This document shows positions 12,599-23,338 of a stretch of DNA of 64,000 bases, one piece after another. The notes below the pieces were generated by a model that searched no databases, was not told where the DNA came from, and saw nothing but the letters and a program-made list of their open reading frames with translations. Made by a program: the position numbers and the translations under genes. The DNA is from Pinus tabuliformis (taxonomy: Eukaryota; Streptophyta; Pinopsida; Pinales; Pinaceae). Within the stretch, counting starts at the first letter, position 1; each line of letters starts with the position of its first letter. Location of the stretch: NCBI GenBank assembly GCA_031772625.1, contig CM062819.1:822159503-822223502 (forward strand), read 5' to 3'.

Positions 12599-13563
12599 TG
12601 TTGTAGCAGCTACAACCACCCTCCAAAATATTTCCTTAGCTTCATTTTGGAGCCTCCCTTCCAACCTTCACAGCAGCTTTCCTTGCTTCATCAAGTTCAC
12701 CAACTTCAGTGTTTTGCTTGCACAAAGGCAGCCTCTCGATCACAACTTGATGCTTTCCCCTCATAGGTTGTTCACCCGGACTTGGTCCTACTGCAAGATG
12801 AGTAACTTCCCCTAGAAAATTGCACATTTCTGGAGGGCAACTAGCCTTCCCTCCAGAAATTGTGCAATCCTGCTGGGCTCCAGGATTGCGCAATCCTGCC
12901 AGCCAACACTTCGAGTAATAATTGTGTAATTTTCCCAAGCAGGGCTGCTCAGCCCAGAATTTGTGTAAATTTGGGCAGTAGTCAGCTTCTTTGCCCAGAA
13001 ATTATGCAAATCTCCTGGGCAGTCAGCCCAACTCCTAGCCAGAAATGCGCATTTCCTTCAAGTAGTCAAACAACCTCTTGCATGTGCAGCTGAGTAACAC
13101 GGTTCCCTCTGGGACTGAGCAAAACTGACTTGCATGCATGGGCTGCTTCTCCCAAGGCAGCATGCAAAGGCATCCCTTGTTTTAAGGATCTATGTTTAAT
13201 AGTTGGAGGTTACATGCAAGGATCATTTCAGAAACCTCCCACAAAGTGTCGTTTTCCCTAGATTTGTGGCATGCACGTCACAACCTCAATGTTATCAAAA
13301 ATCATCAACAGATGTTGCAGAGCTCATTCCTCACATCAACCTTGCAGCTCTTATATCCCACATCACATCTAGGTGTAGTCGGCACACTTAGCTCAACTGT
13401 TTTGGGGTAAGCCCGCTTCCCATGCCTTGTGTTTCATTTCTGTTGCTTTTTGGGTTTTCACTTGTATGAGTAATGTTTGCTTGATTTATTTGAATGATTA
13501 TTGTCCTAGTGTCGTTTCAGTTTTTGTCAACATCTCACTAATGTAGCATGCATAAGGCACAAT

Positions 13564-13703
13564 CACCCACATGCATGTTGTTCCATTTTCTTAATCTATT
13601 TTCGTGAACGATCCCCGATTCGGCGACTTGCCTCACCCACGTGCATGTTGTTCCATTTTCTGAATCTGTCATTCACCATTTGCATGCATGATCATTCACT
13701 TAT
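13564..13703. repeat. 70-bp imperfect tandem duplication
   Basis: cacccacatgcatgttgttc at 13564 recurs as cacccacgtgcatgttgttc at 13634, each followed by cattttct-aatct. The repeat lies inside the long plus-strand LTR. Confidence 0.7.
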
Positions 13704-15411
13704 GCTTACACTCAGTATCAACATGCATTCGCACTCACAGTCACTTTCAATTTCCCCTTGGCGAGTCTGGCCAACCTCAACCTGGACTCTGCCTCACCAA
13801 GAGCCTCACTAAGACAACATTGTGTAATCCTAAGAGGGAAGGCTTTGCCTTCCTCCTCAAAAATGCACATTTCTACCCAACAACTGTTCCCCAGGCCTAC
13901 TTTCCGCAATCCTAAGGGACAGTGATTGCTGGCCAAAAAAATTGTGCAATGCAATCACTTAGCCTACAACCATTGCGAGTTGAGATTGCACATTGCGCAA
14001 TCCCAGCAATCAACATCTAGATTGGACTATGCATTGCATAGTTCCAAGAGTCATTCAGTCTCCCAACAGCCCAGACTATGCCTTATGCAGTCTTGGCAGT
14101 CGGTCTCCCGACCTCCCGACCGAAATTGTGTAACCTTCATGATCAGTCACACAGGTATGTTGCAAGTCAGTTCTCAAGTTCATTTTGGTTTTCAACTGAA
14201 AGATTGCTTGCCATGAGTGTTTCCATGTCTCCAAGTATTGCAGGTGTTCATCTGCCTCTCAGTAGTGCAGGTACAATGGTTTCCAAGAGAGCAGAGTCGA
14301 AGACACCGTTCAGAGCACACCTGGAGATGCAGTCGATCAAATGTCTATGAGCTTGCCTACTCACGAAGATATCAAGTTGTTCGTAGACAAGAACATCAAG
14401 GTATCACAACAAGCAACATCATGAACAACAGCCGAAGGTAGCATACCGAATGCAACGAATGCAATGGATGCAATGAATGCAAGAGGAAGTTTGTTGACAA
14501 CACAGAGGTGAAACAAAGTGCAAGCTCAAGCAGATCCACTGATGATGAAAGCAACTTTGGAGTCTCAGGATATGAGGTGACGACACAACATGAAGATCGC
14601 ACAAAGACAAGGAATGGAACAGAGAAGGAGTTGCATGTGCTGAAGCAACAACTCAAGGAAGAATATGAAGCTGCATAGATAGACGAATGAGTTGTAGCAG
14701 GATCAGGAACAACAATGTGCACTCACAGATGAAACTGCGCATGTACAAGTGAAAGATCCATCCCAGTAGCTAACACGGAGCAGACATGGTGAGCAGTGTT
14801 GTTGATCACATGCAAGGGATTCAACAACATGCATGTCATTGTGTGCACACATGCAACCCAACCCATTCAACACACTCACCAAGGCGAAGACAAGGAGCAA
14901 GTCCAACTGGAGCTTAACATATACTTCGGCAAGTTGATGCGCATGACCACCATCACACACTTGAAGATCAACACGGGCACTATGCATCAATGTGTTGATG
15001 GTTCAGATGCACCCAAGAAGACCATGCACATGTTAGCAGACGAGTTGGATGAAGGGGACAAACCAATGCACCAGTTGCAACGGAGGCAAGAGTTCGCTTC
15101 AGCAAGATGTCACCATGAGGTGCATGCACACCATCACGGACGACCAAGCTTGGCATCAACTCACCACCTTCACCATCACAAGCATGTCAAAGAGTTGGTC
15201 TCATCACAGTGGACCAAGTGTCAGTGATGTCTTGCATGGATTTCTCAAGCCATGTTGTCTCACATGAGTACATCTACATTGTAATGTTGAGTCATGTCAA
15301 GTGTAAGTCAAGTGTCAATAGTTGGATGTAACAGTCATAGAGTAGGTGAAGAGTCATAAGGGTAGTTGAACTGTCACAAAGGGGAATGTCAAGGGTCACC
15401 CCACCCTTTGC

Positions 15412-15419
15412 TATAAATA
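15412..15419 (+). promoter_or_regulatory. TATA box of the long plus-strand LTR
   Basis: TATAAATA, preceded by gtcaccccaccctttgc and by repeated gtcat/gtcaa phrases. It mirrors the minus-strand promoter at 5428. Confidence 0.5.
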
Positions 15420-16250
15420 ATCCCTCATAACTCATGGTAGAGGCTTTTGGTCAGCCAAGCTTCTATTAAGACTACCTTGAAGAAAGTTGGACAGTATTGT
15501 AACGTGCCTTGGCTTCTCTACTGCACATAGCTAGTTCATCTCTTTGGAGTGGTTGTAACGTTCCACTGTTTGGGCTAGCAGGTTTACATGGATGTTTTGT
15601 ATGATTGGAACTTACACTTCTTTATATAATAAGAGACAACACGTTTTCACACAGGTATTGTATCTGTTGTAACACTAATCTTTAACACTTGTAATGCATG
15701 TTGCTTTAAACTGTGCTCTACATCTAAACTGATTCACTTGTTGTAATGCATAATCTATTAATGGAAATGTGTTGTATATGCTATTAATGTTGTCCCTTCC
15801 ATGTCGACTGCTCTTCCGGACATCAAACAAACCTTTCACATGAACCTTGTTGTAACAACCATTGCACTAATTCAAACTGATCTGTGAGTGTTGTACGTGT
15901 TATCTTACCTTGTATGTTGTGACTACCACATCTGAGTGGACTGCTCCGCTGGAAGCTGTGTATGTCCTGTGTGTTGTGTGTTCCTAGCTGAGTTGGGACT
16001 GATCCCTTTCAACCTGGAACTCACCTTCACCCTCATCTCACCCACCTGTGTTAGAACCTCTCATACACCTTCCTTGACTCACTGCAGCGGTCACACCCTT
16101 GCTACTGACAAAGTTATCTTACTTGCCTCTGTGTGACATCGTGGTAAAGGCATTACCTTACAACCCACTGCTGGGACTCCTACCCCAAATGGTTTGAGGT
16201 CTAATTGGGACTTCTTACCAGGGAGATCCCCTTACATGTTGGCAGGTCCG

Positions 16251-16820
16251 GCACCGTGAATAGGTACATTACAATACTTGTGAGGACCAAAGCCTTATGA
16301 AAATCTACAATTGCCTTAGAAATATCAAAATGTATGCTTGCCATGTTGTCTTTATAAACTACTACAAAGTAACTATCAATAAGTATAAATCATGTAAGAT
16401 CAAAGAAAAAGGTAATGTGACATCGAACCTATAATTACGAGGACCACATACAACTTATAATGGCTATGCTAGCTTCTCACATATCCTTGATTGTGGGATC
16501 CCTACTATGATTATGTACAACTCCTTTTACTTAGCTTGATCACTTCTCAATCTCTTCTAGACATTTAATCATGCTTGTTTACTAAAAAATAAAACTTATA
16601 GAATGAGGATATTGGAGAAAGATCTTTTGTTAATGTGGAAATATATGTAAATCAAATTATCTCAAATTCTCAAAATTATTGAACCTGGGAAGTGCCAACA
16701 CATGGATTGGTCTACCTAAAAATATATAAGCAATATCTAAGAATGTGGAGTTGATGTAGAGCTCAACTACAAATCTTAGAGGTACTTTCTATAATGGAAA
16801 TATTCATACCTCAAATACAA
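16251..16820. other. Unassigned AT-rich sequence
   Basis: About 570 bp between the long LTR and a tandem duplication. I see no gene, repeat or element edge in it. Confidence 0.3.
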
Positions 16821-17915
16821 GGGAGGTTAGAAGATTATGAATAACCAGGCTTTGCGAACACTAGAGACTTAATGACCTAAGATGTGTAGAATACTCGTCA
16901 ATCTCCAAGACTCAAACTCCACAATACTTCTTATTTTGAATGGTTGAATATATAGAGATAACACTTGGGGTTGGGACTCTTGAGTCATGATAAATGTCAC
17001 AAATAAATGGCTCTCTTATAGACATATTCTCTTTTCAAGAGACTTCAGGCACTAAGTCAATAATATTTTTATTAATATGGATGACAACTTTACATACATT
17101 CCCAATGACTTTTCCAAATATGATCCAATACAAAATATTCTATGGGCCTAACATGTTTTCTTTATCTTTAATTATTATGTTGGTACACATAAAGGTTTTT
17201 ATATTCAAAATATTTTTCCATGCCATCAAATGGACTTTCATCCTCAGACATGTTATCTGGAGGAAGATATTTGGGTGGTATTGGGTGTATTGCAAGGCAT
17301 CCATTCTAGAAAAGAGCATTCCTGAAATATGATGTTCTATAAAGAAACTTGCAAAGTCAAATTAAAGGGAGGTTAGAAGACTATGCTAATGACAAAGCAA
17401 CATGAACATTGATGGCTTGATCACTAAAGGCATGTTTGATGCTCATGGATATTTGAGACTTAAATTCCACAATACTTCTTCTAAATACACTTCAAATGAG
17501 AGAATAGTTGAATATGTAGAGCTAGTACTTGGGGTTGGGAATCCCAATTCATACCAAGTGTCACAAATCAATAACTCTTCTAGAAATATTCTCTTTCCAA
17601 GAGACTTATGGCATCAAATCAAAATTATTTTTATTAATATGGTCGACAACTTTATATACAAACTCAACAACTTCTACAAATATGACCTTATACACAATTT
17701 TCTTTAATATTAACATGAATTTTTTTATCCTTGACCCATATGTTGGTACAAATGATGAAGATTTTGATCTTCAAAATATTTTTCCATGTCATCAAATGGA
17801 CTGCATCCTCAATCTTGTTATACAGAAGAAGATATTCAAGTTCCATCAAGTGTACTACAAGTAATCTTTTCTAAAGGGACGCACCATCCATGACTATTAA
17901 AATACGATGTTATGA
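16821..17915. repeat. About 546-bp tandem duplication of unknown origin
   Basis: gggaggttagaaga at 16821 recurs at 17367, and matching phrases follow in order: ccacaatacttctt, gttgaatat-tagag, acttggggttggga, gtcacaaat, attctcttt-caagagact, atttttattaatatgg, catcaaatggact and aatatgatgtt/aatacgatgtt near each end. The copies differ by many substitutions, so the duplication is old. Short open frames exist in both copies (112 codons at 16994, 101 at 17402) but are not in the same register and resemble no family I know. Confidence 0.7.
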
Positions 17916-18038
17916 AAATAAGCTTGTGAAGTGTGAATAGAGCACATATCCATGTGCTTCTTAGCAGTCTTTAGTCATTGATAGTTCTCCAACAATAGAC
18001 TGGATGGAACCAATCTAGAATTTGAACCACAAATTGTG

Positions 18039-18424
18039 TTGCATTACAATGATAAGAGAAACTTGTAGGTTGGGGCGGTAGGTGTAGGGGGGATCATTCT
18101 TTATCCACGAGGAAAACATGAAACAAACTTTTCATGGAATCTTGGATAATCCTCAAATAATCGCACAAAAGCTTATGCTCTCCTTCAAGGCTTACTCCTT
18201 GTGACAGAATTGGAAATAAGGAGTTTAATAGTTATTGTGGACTCAATCTTAGTAATTAACCTAATGCTATGAATTTCCTTCTCTTCTAATAATAGGATTC
18301 ACTCCATTTTAGCCAAATCTTAGAGGGAAGTTAGTAGTTTTCAGAAGATCTCATATTTCCAAGTGCCTTGAGATCAAATTCAAGCCAACAAAGCCACATT
18401 TTTCCAAGAAGGAATGTTAAGGAG
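18039..18424 (+). mobile_element. LINE (L1-type) C-terminal RNase H remnant
   Basis: Translates as a decayed RNase H domain of the kind at the C-terminus of plant L1-like LINEs: YND in place of the first FDG, then GAVGVGGIILYPRGK, NNRTKAYALLQGL (K where the catalytic E is expected) and VDS for the third acidic position, then an F..ISYFQVP..Q..ANKA segment matching the final F..V.F.HV.R..N..AD helix. Several in-frame stops interrupt it (for example after ..SWNLG and after ..NLML). No reverse transcriptase is visible upstream and no poly(A) tail follows, because it stops abruptly at the LTR of element B. It is a dead fragment. Confidence 0.7.
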
Positions 18425-19107
18425 TGTTATATCACCACCTAATACCATAATCTAACTCGTTATTTAATCATGACACATACCATCTCATTAGTGAACCATA
18501 TGATCTGAACTTAAACATGAACGCAACAAATTACAGATATAACCGTAAGTACAGAGATGCAGTAGAAATAACACTTCATTTCATTAATATTAGAATACTG
18601 AAATATGATTACACATAGAATGGAAATAAACTAGCTCGGGCGATGGTAGCTTATCTCTGAGAAGAGATGTGGTGGATACATGCCTTTGAACTATGTTACA
18701 ATGAGACTCAAGGGCCTATTTATTATTGAAAAAAAAGGGAAAACCCTAAACAACCAAAACCTTAACCCCAAGAGACGTAACGCCAAGAGTTTGTGGGCCC
18801 TGTTGGGGTTAGTTAGGCAGCCAACTTCCCAGGGTCGTAACTTGGTCATATTATCTCCATTTGGCGAACGCAATACCTTGTTGGAAAGTTCTCTTCGTGT
18901 ACTACATGATTTATGGTAGGCCCCTGCCTATGGCTATGGGCCTACTGCGGACCTCAAAAAAATGTTGTTTAGGGGGTTAAAACTGCTTTGGAAGTTCAAG
19001 ACCCCAAAAATTGCTAAAAATAGTAAATTCTGAAATAAGGAAACAGATGAAACTGACTTGAGGTCTAGGTGGAATAGGAGGATGGCCACCAATATCCACC
19101 TGGATCA
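18425..19107 (-). mobile_element. Element B 3' LTR
   Basis: About 683 bp, tgttatatca at the left edge and tggatca at the right, so TG..CA ends in either orientation. On the minus strand it is preceded by aaggaggaggaa (19108-19119), a polypurine tract. The second LTR is not present for comparison, so the left edge rests on the TG and on the abrupt end of LINE homology. Confidence 0.55.
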
Positions 19108-19399
19108 TTCCTCCTCCTTAGGAAGCAATGGCCCCCATTTCTTGCGAAACCTCCATGAGGTGAGGAAATTTCTATTGAACATGGTCCCTATTGAACTACT
19201 TACCCTGGTGAAGGATTTGTCTTGCTTTTACAACTCGATATATTTGGATCCTTTGTTGGCGAATGTTGATATGTGTTTCCATGATTTGATCAATTATGTC
19301 CTATTTCATGCAGTCTGGGTTCAGCTTTGTTGTTGTGTGTTGTTCTTCAATGTCGGATGTGTCCAACAATGGTGGAAAGTATAGTCGAAGGTGGTCTAC

Positions 19400-20632
19400 A
19401 TTGAACATTGGGTGTAGACCAAGGAACGGTGCAATGTTGAGCTCAAAGGCATTTTCCTCCACAACCTTGGTGATGGTGTATGACTCATATCGATGCGGGT
19501 GAAATTTGCGGTGGGGTCAAGCGATGCGCTCCTTTTGCAAATGTAGCCAAAATTTATTGCCCACCTCGAACTTGTGTGGAACCCAATGTTGATCACAACG
19601 CTGCTTGTACTTAGCATTGGCTTTGTCTAGTATGTCATGGACCTACTGGCAGATGTGTTGAATGCACTCAATGAAGTTGTTAGCACTGTCAACTTCAGAC
19701 TGGACATGAGTCGAATTTTCTTGAGTAGCTGCAAATGGTATGACCACATCAATGGGACATAATGGTTGAAATCTCAGCCCTACCTGAAAGGTGTTGTGGC
19801 CCGTTGAGTTGTGGAGAGATCTCTTGTAGTTGTGTTGGACATAGGGGAGGCTTTCATCCCATGTGCATGGATGCTTCGAGTTGTACATACGCAAAATGTG
19901 TACGATCATCCTGTTGACGACCTCTGTTTGGCTATCAGTTTGGGGATGGAAAGATGTGGACTTAGTAAGTTTGGTATCCAGCATCGACCAGAGACTTGAC
20001 CAAAATGCACTCAAGAATCTGTTGTCCCGATCTAATACAATGGACTATGGGATCCCAAAGTGTACCCACACTTGCTAAAAGAAGAGTTTAGTAGTGGCCT
20101 ATGTTGTGATACTCTTCTTATAGGGCACCATAATGGAAATCTTAGAGAATCTGTTGAAGACCACAGAAACGCAATCGTTGTCGTGATTAGAAGAAGGAAG
20201 TCCCGAAATGTAATATATGGATATGGATTACCAAGGTCGACTAGGAGTAGGAAGAGGAGTATATAGGCCTTACTTCTTGATGGTTGGTTTGGAAATGGCG
20301 CAGGTAGTGCAGGATTTAATATACCTCCTGACATCCTGACGAAGGTTCAGCCAATAAAAATACTTTTGTAGTACTGCAATTGTTTTCTCTACCCCAAAAT
20401 GTCTAGCGACCTGACTATAGTGCACCTCCCAAATCATCTTGGCATGCTCACTTGAAGGAACACAGATGTGTTCCAGGTGGCATAATAGTGCATCCTGGAG
20501 TTGAAATTTTGGAACTTGCTTACCTTCCAGGAGTGTCTGGTATGTGTTGCTGAATTTTGGATCACTCTTGTAAAGATGCAACCACCTCGAAGTCTCGTGC
20601 CCACAGGAGTTGAGCACAGTGATCAGCGCCAT
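19400..20632 (-). mobile_element. Element B integrase
   Basis: DDE-type integrase pieces. Around 20632-20270 is the zinc-binding region (HFGVEKT..., then CTTCAISKP, the HHCC layout); 20014-19643 holds the end of the catalytic core (SFHPQTDSQTEVVNR, the Q-T-x-G/S-x-E-x-x-N signature with the last catalytic E). Between 19640 and 19400 the C-terminal module is legible (VWLHLQKE, RYGPYTI, GLHPMFNVDHLRPY). This enzyme joins element DNA to the host chromosome. Confidence 0.75.
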
Positions 20633-20931
20633 GATTGGTGGTCGACTGAGGCAGTCTACAACATTATTGGTGCTACACTTCTTCTACTTATGTTCAAATG
20701 GAATTTTTGCAGGTATGTGGAACATTTCTGATGGTGATCATTCTACAACTTCCCTTGTGTCTGTATGAACTGCAGGGGTTGATAGTTTGTGTGGATGATT
20801 GTTTGCTTCCCCATAATGTAATGCTTCCATTGACAACAGGCCTACACAATGGAATACATTTCTTTGTCGTTAATGGGATACTTTCGGGCTGTGTCTGAAA
20901 GTGTCTCACAATGGTAAGCCATTATATGTCC

Positions 20932-21860
20932 CTACTGAGTAAGAACTACACCAATGGCATAGTCTGAGGTGTCTGTCTTAATCTCAAATGGTTGCTGCAA
21001 TTCTGGTAATGTGAGCACTGGTGCAGAGCAGAGGCGATGCTTCAAATCAATAAACACCTTTTGTTGGGTTTTGGACCAAAAAAACTTTGCTTTCACTCCA
21101 CCCTTAGTGACTTGACTTAAAGGCCAAGTGATACGAGAGAACCCCAACACGAACCTGTAGTAGAAATTGGCAAGACCCAGAAAGTTGCAGAGCTCTGTTA
21201 GAGTGGTTGGGGCAGCCAATCCTGAATGACTTTTATCTTGGCTGGGTCCACATGCATACCCTTCTCATCGATGATGTACCCCATATATTGAACCTGGGTC
21301 ATGCTAAAAGTGCATTTCTTCAAATTGGCACACATCTTGTGTTGTCACAAGGTTTGAAGGACCTGTCCAATATGGTGGAGGTGCTCTTCCCAATTCTGGC
21401 TAAAGATTAATATATCATCTAAATACACCACCATGAATGCATTGATGAAGGGTCGCAAGATGTCGTCCATCAATCTCATGAAGGTTGCAAGGGCATCCGT
21501 CAACCCGAAAGGAATGAACAACCATTCAAAAAGGCCCTCCTTGGATTTTAAGGCAGTTTCCCACACATCAGAGGGTTCGATAGGCACCTGGTGATAACTG
21601 GACTTCAAGTCAATCTTGCTGAAACATTTGGCCCCATTGAGCTGGTCCAGAAAGTCATCAATCTGTGGGATTAGGTACCTATTTCGGGCAATGATCTTGT
21701 TCAGTTCCCGATAGTAAATACTGAGTCTCCAGGTCCCATCCTTCTTCTGTACCAATACAATCGAGCTCCCACAGGGTGATGAGTTTGGCCTAATGTGCCC
21801 TTTTTGCAACAACTCATGAATTTGCCTCATGTTCTCATCGTTCTCCATAACAGAATGTTA
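20932..21860 (-). mobile_element. Element B reverse transcriptase and RNase H start
   Basis: 21848-21345 carries the RT palm: GSSIVLVQKKDGTWRLSIYY, SKIDLKSSYHQ, FGLTDALATFMRLM and VVYLDDILIFS with the catalytic DD. 21219-20932 carries the thumb/RNase H junction: FLGLANFYYRFV, PLSQVTKGG, FEIKTDTSDYAIGVVL. Order and spacing are normal for Gypsy elements. The upstream protease end is only hinted at before the junction near 22090. Confidence 0.85.
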
Positions 21861-22125
21861 ATAGATCGGTCCATTGGGTAGTGGCATGCTTGAGATCAGA
21901 TCGATGGAGAGCTTGACCTAACAATGTAGAGGTACCCCTATAGGTGAGGCAAAAATGTCCTTGTACTCCTCCATGACCTTGTCCATCTATTGTTGCTATG
22001 CAGAGGAGACCTATCTGGAAGCCATGGCCACAACCTTCTTCTTTCCCTGAGGGTGAATAATAAGGAAAAAAAACCTGGTCTGGGAAATGTAGAATTTTTC
22101 TACAAATCAGCTAACTCCGATACCA

Positions 22126-23200
22126 TGTAGAAATTCCCACCTATAGATGACCAAATAATGCAATATACTAAAGCAAAATACTTGATCTACTTCTACAACC
22201 AATTTAGCGGAAGCTTAATCGAACATGACCAACACCAATAGAACACATATAACTACTAAGAAGGAATCAATCACACATAACACAGAAGAAATATCCAGGG
22301 GAAAGCACCATCCTAAAACCCCATCTCTATATTATCATACAAGTGGAAATATAGCCAGTGTTACAAAAAGAATCAGCTCAAAAGCTATCCTGCTCTCTCT
22401 GCAATACCTCTGCTGCTCATAGACAATCAAAGGCCTCTATCCAACCTCTGGTCTGCCCTCCAAGCCTCCTATTTCTTTGCGCAATTTTGATTGGGGTCTA
22501 GTGCAGCCACTTGTGTGAATTGGCCTCTTCACACACTCACTAACCTCTGATCCAACTACGCAGTCCTGAAGGAGATAAATCCTCATCATGGATGAGCTTC
22601 CTTTATAGGAAAAATATTCATCCAACTAATAGTACACTATCCCTTCTTTGATCTCAACTGGGTCTCTGTCTAAACTGACATGCATGAGTTATTCATGAGA
22701 GAATCTTCAGTTATCTGAAGTGCAGCAGTTATATGCTAGCATGCATTAACTAACTGAACTTACTTAATTTAAACAAACTGTTTAAATCAAATATAACTGG
22801 ACTTGACTCAGTTAACTGAGCCAACTAATTACTACTCAAATTATAACTCATCCTTATCTCTTTAACTGATGGATAAATTCCTCAATTAATAGAGAAACTG
22901 TTGCATGTCCCCACATAGACTTCAAGTTTGATTTTCCTTAACTAATGAACTCAAGATGAATTAATTAATTAATTTACAAACTGTTGTTAATATCAAATTT
23001 GAATTTTACTTCCTATTTTTAGTCCAAGGACTGACTAAAATAGGAATCCATCCTGAACTACTAAAAATAGAATGCTATTTTTAGCACTTCCATTTTTCAT
23101 TCCCTGTTGCTCAATCTAGCACTGGTACTCAAACTGCTATTTTTAACAGTGCTATTTTTAGCACTTCTATTTTTAGCATTTCTTGTTGCCATTTTCAACA
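22126..23200 (-). mobile_element. Family C LTR with adjacent primer site
   Basis: 1,075 bp LTR, tgtagaaatt at the left edge and ttttcaaca at the right. It is related along its length to the two LTRs at 39988 and 42094 (shared gacatgcatgagtt, gaatcttcagtta, tctatttttagca/tca tttcttgttgc). Just left, 22113-22125 read on the minus strand gives TGGTATCGGAG, a tRNA-Met-type primer site, so this is the 5' LTR of a minus-strand element whose inside is almost entirely gone; only about 40 bp separate it from element B. Confidence 0.7.
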
Positions 23201-23338
23201 AGAAATGATCTTACTGTATTGTTTTACAATGATCAAAGAGATGTTGGTAGACAGGGCTGCCTCCAGTATCCTGTACAACTTATTACCCAAAGTAATAATT
23301 ACATAGCGATGTCTAGACACATATAGAGTGTTAGAACT

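Larger units (their letters stand above)
12599..16250 (+). mobile_element. Long plus-strand LTR related to the one at 5290-8581
   Basis: Begins TGTTGTAGCAGCTACAACC, a near-perfect hairpin. A U3 of about 2.8 kb is rich in ATTGCGCAAT and its decayed forms (exact at 12885 and 13992), and a plus-strand TATAAATA lies at 15412-15419. The phrases just before the TATA box (gtcatg, aactgtcacaaaggg) match the other LTR. The right edge is uncertain; I place it near 16250 because the next kilobase has a different character. No coding capacity seen. Confidence 0.45.
18425..22090 (-). mobile_element. Gypsy element B, chromovirus type (broken, incomplete)
   Basis: Minus-strand Gypsy element with, from its right end leftwards, reverse transcriptase, RNase H, integrase with its C-terminal GPY/F-like module, polypurine tract and 3' LTR. 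Protease, gag, primer site and 5' LTR are missing: at about 22090 the sequence passes into an LTR of another family. The RT (YLDD box) and the integrase tail (RYGPYTI, NVDHLRPY) look like the chromovirus branch; I did not identify a chromodomain with certainty. The element carries several breaks. It appears to have inserted into, or been joined to, a LINE remnant on its left. Confidence 0.75.

Noticed and set aside
14796-15227. 143-codon plus-strand frame rich in H, Q and T
   Set aside because: It reflects repeated cat/cac trinucleotide-rich LTR sequence; no domain and no splice context.
16230-16260. tgttggcaggtccggcaccg as a primer-binding site after the long plus-strand LTR
   Set aside because: The sequence matches no tRNA 3' end I know and no LTR end is confirmed beside it.
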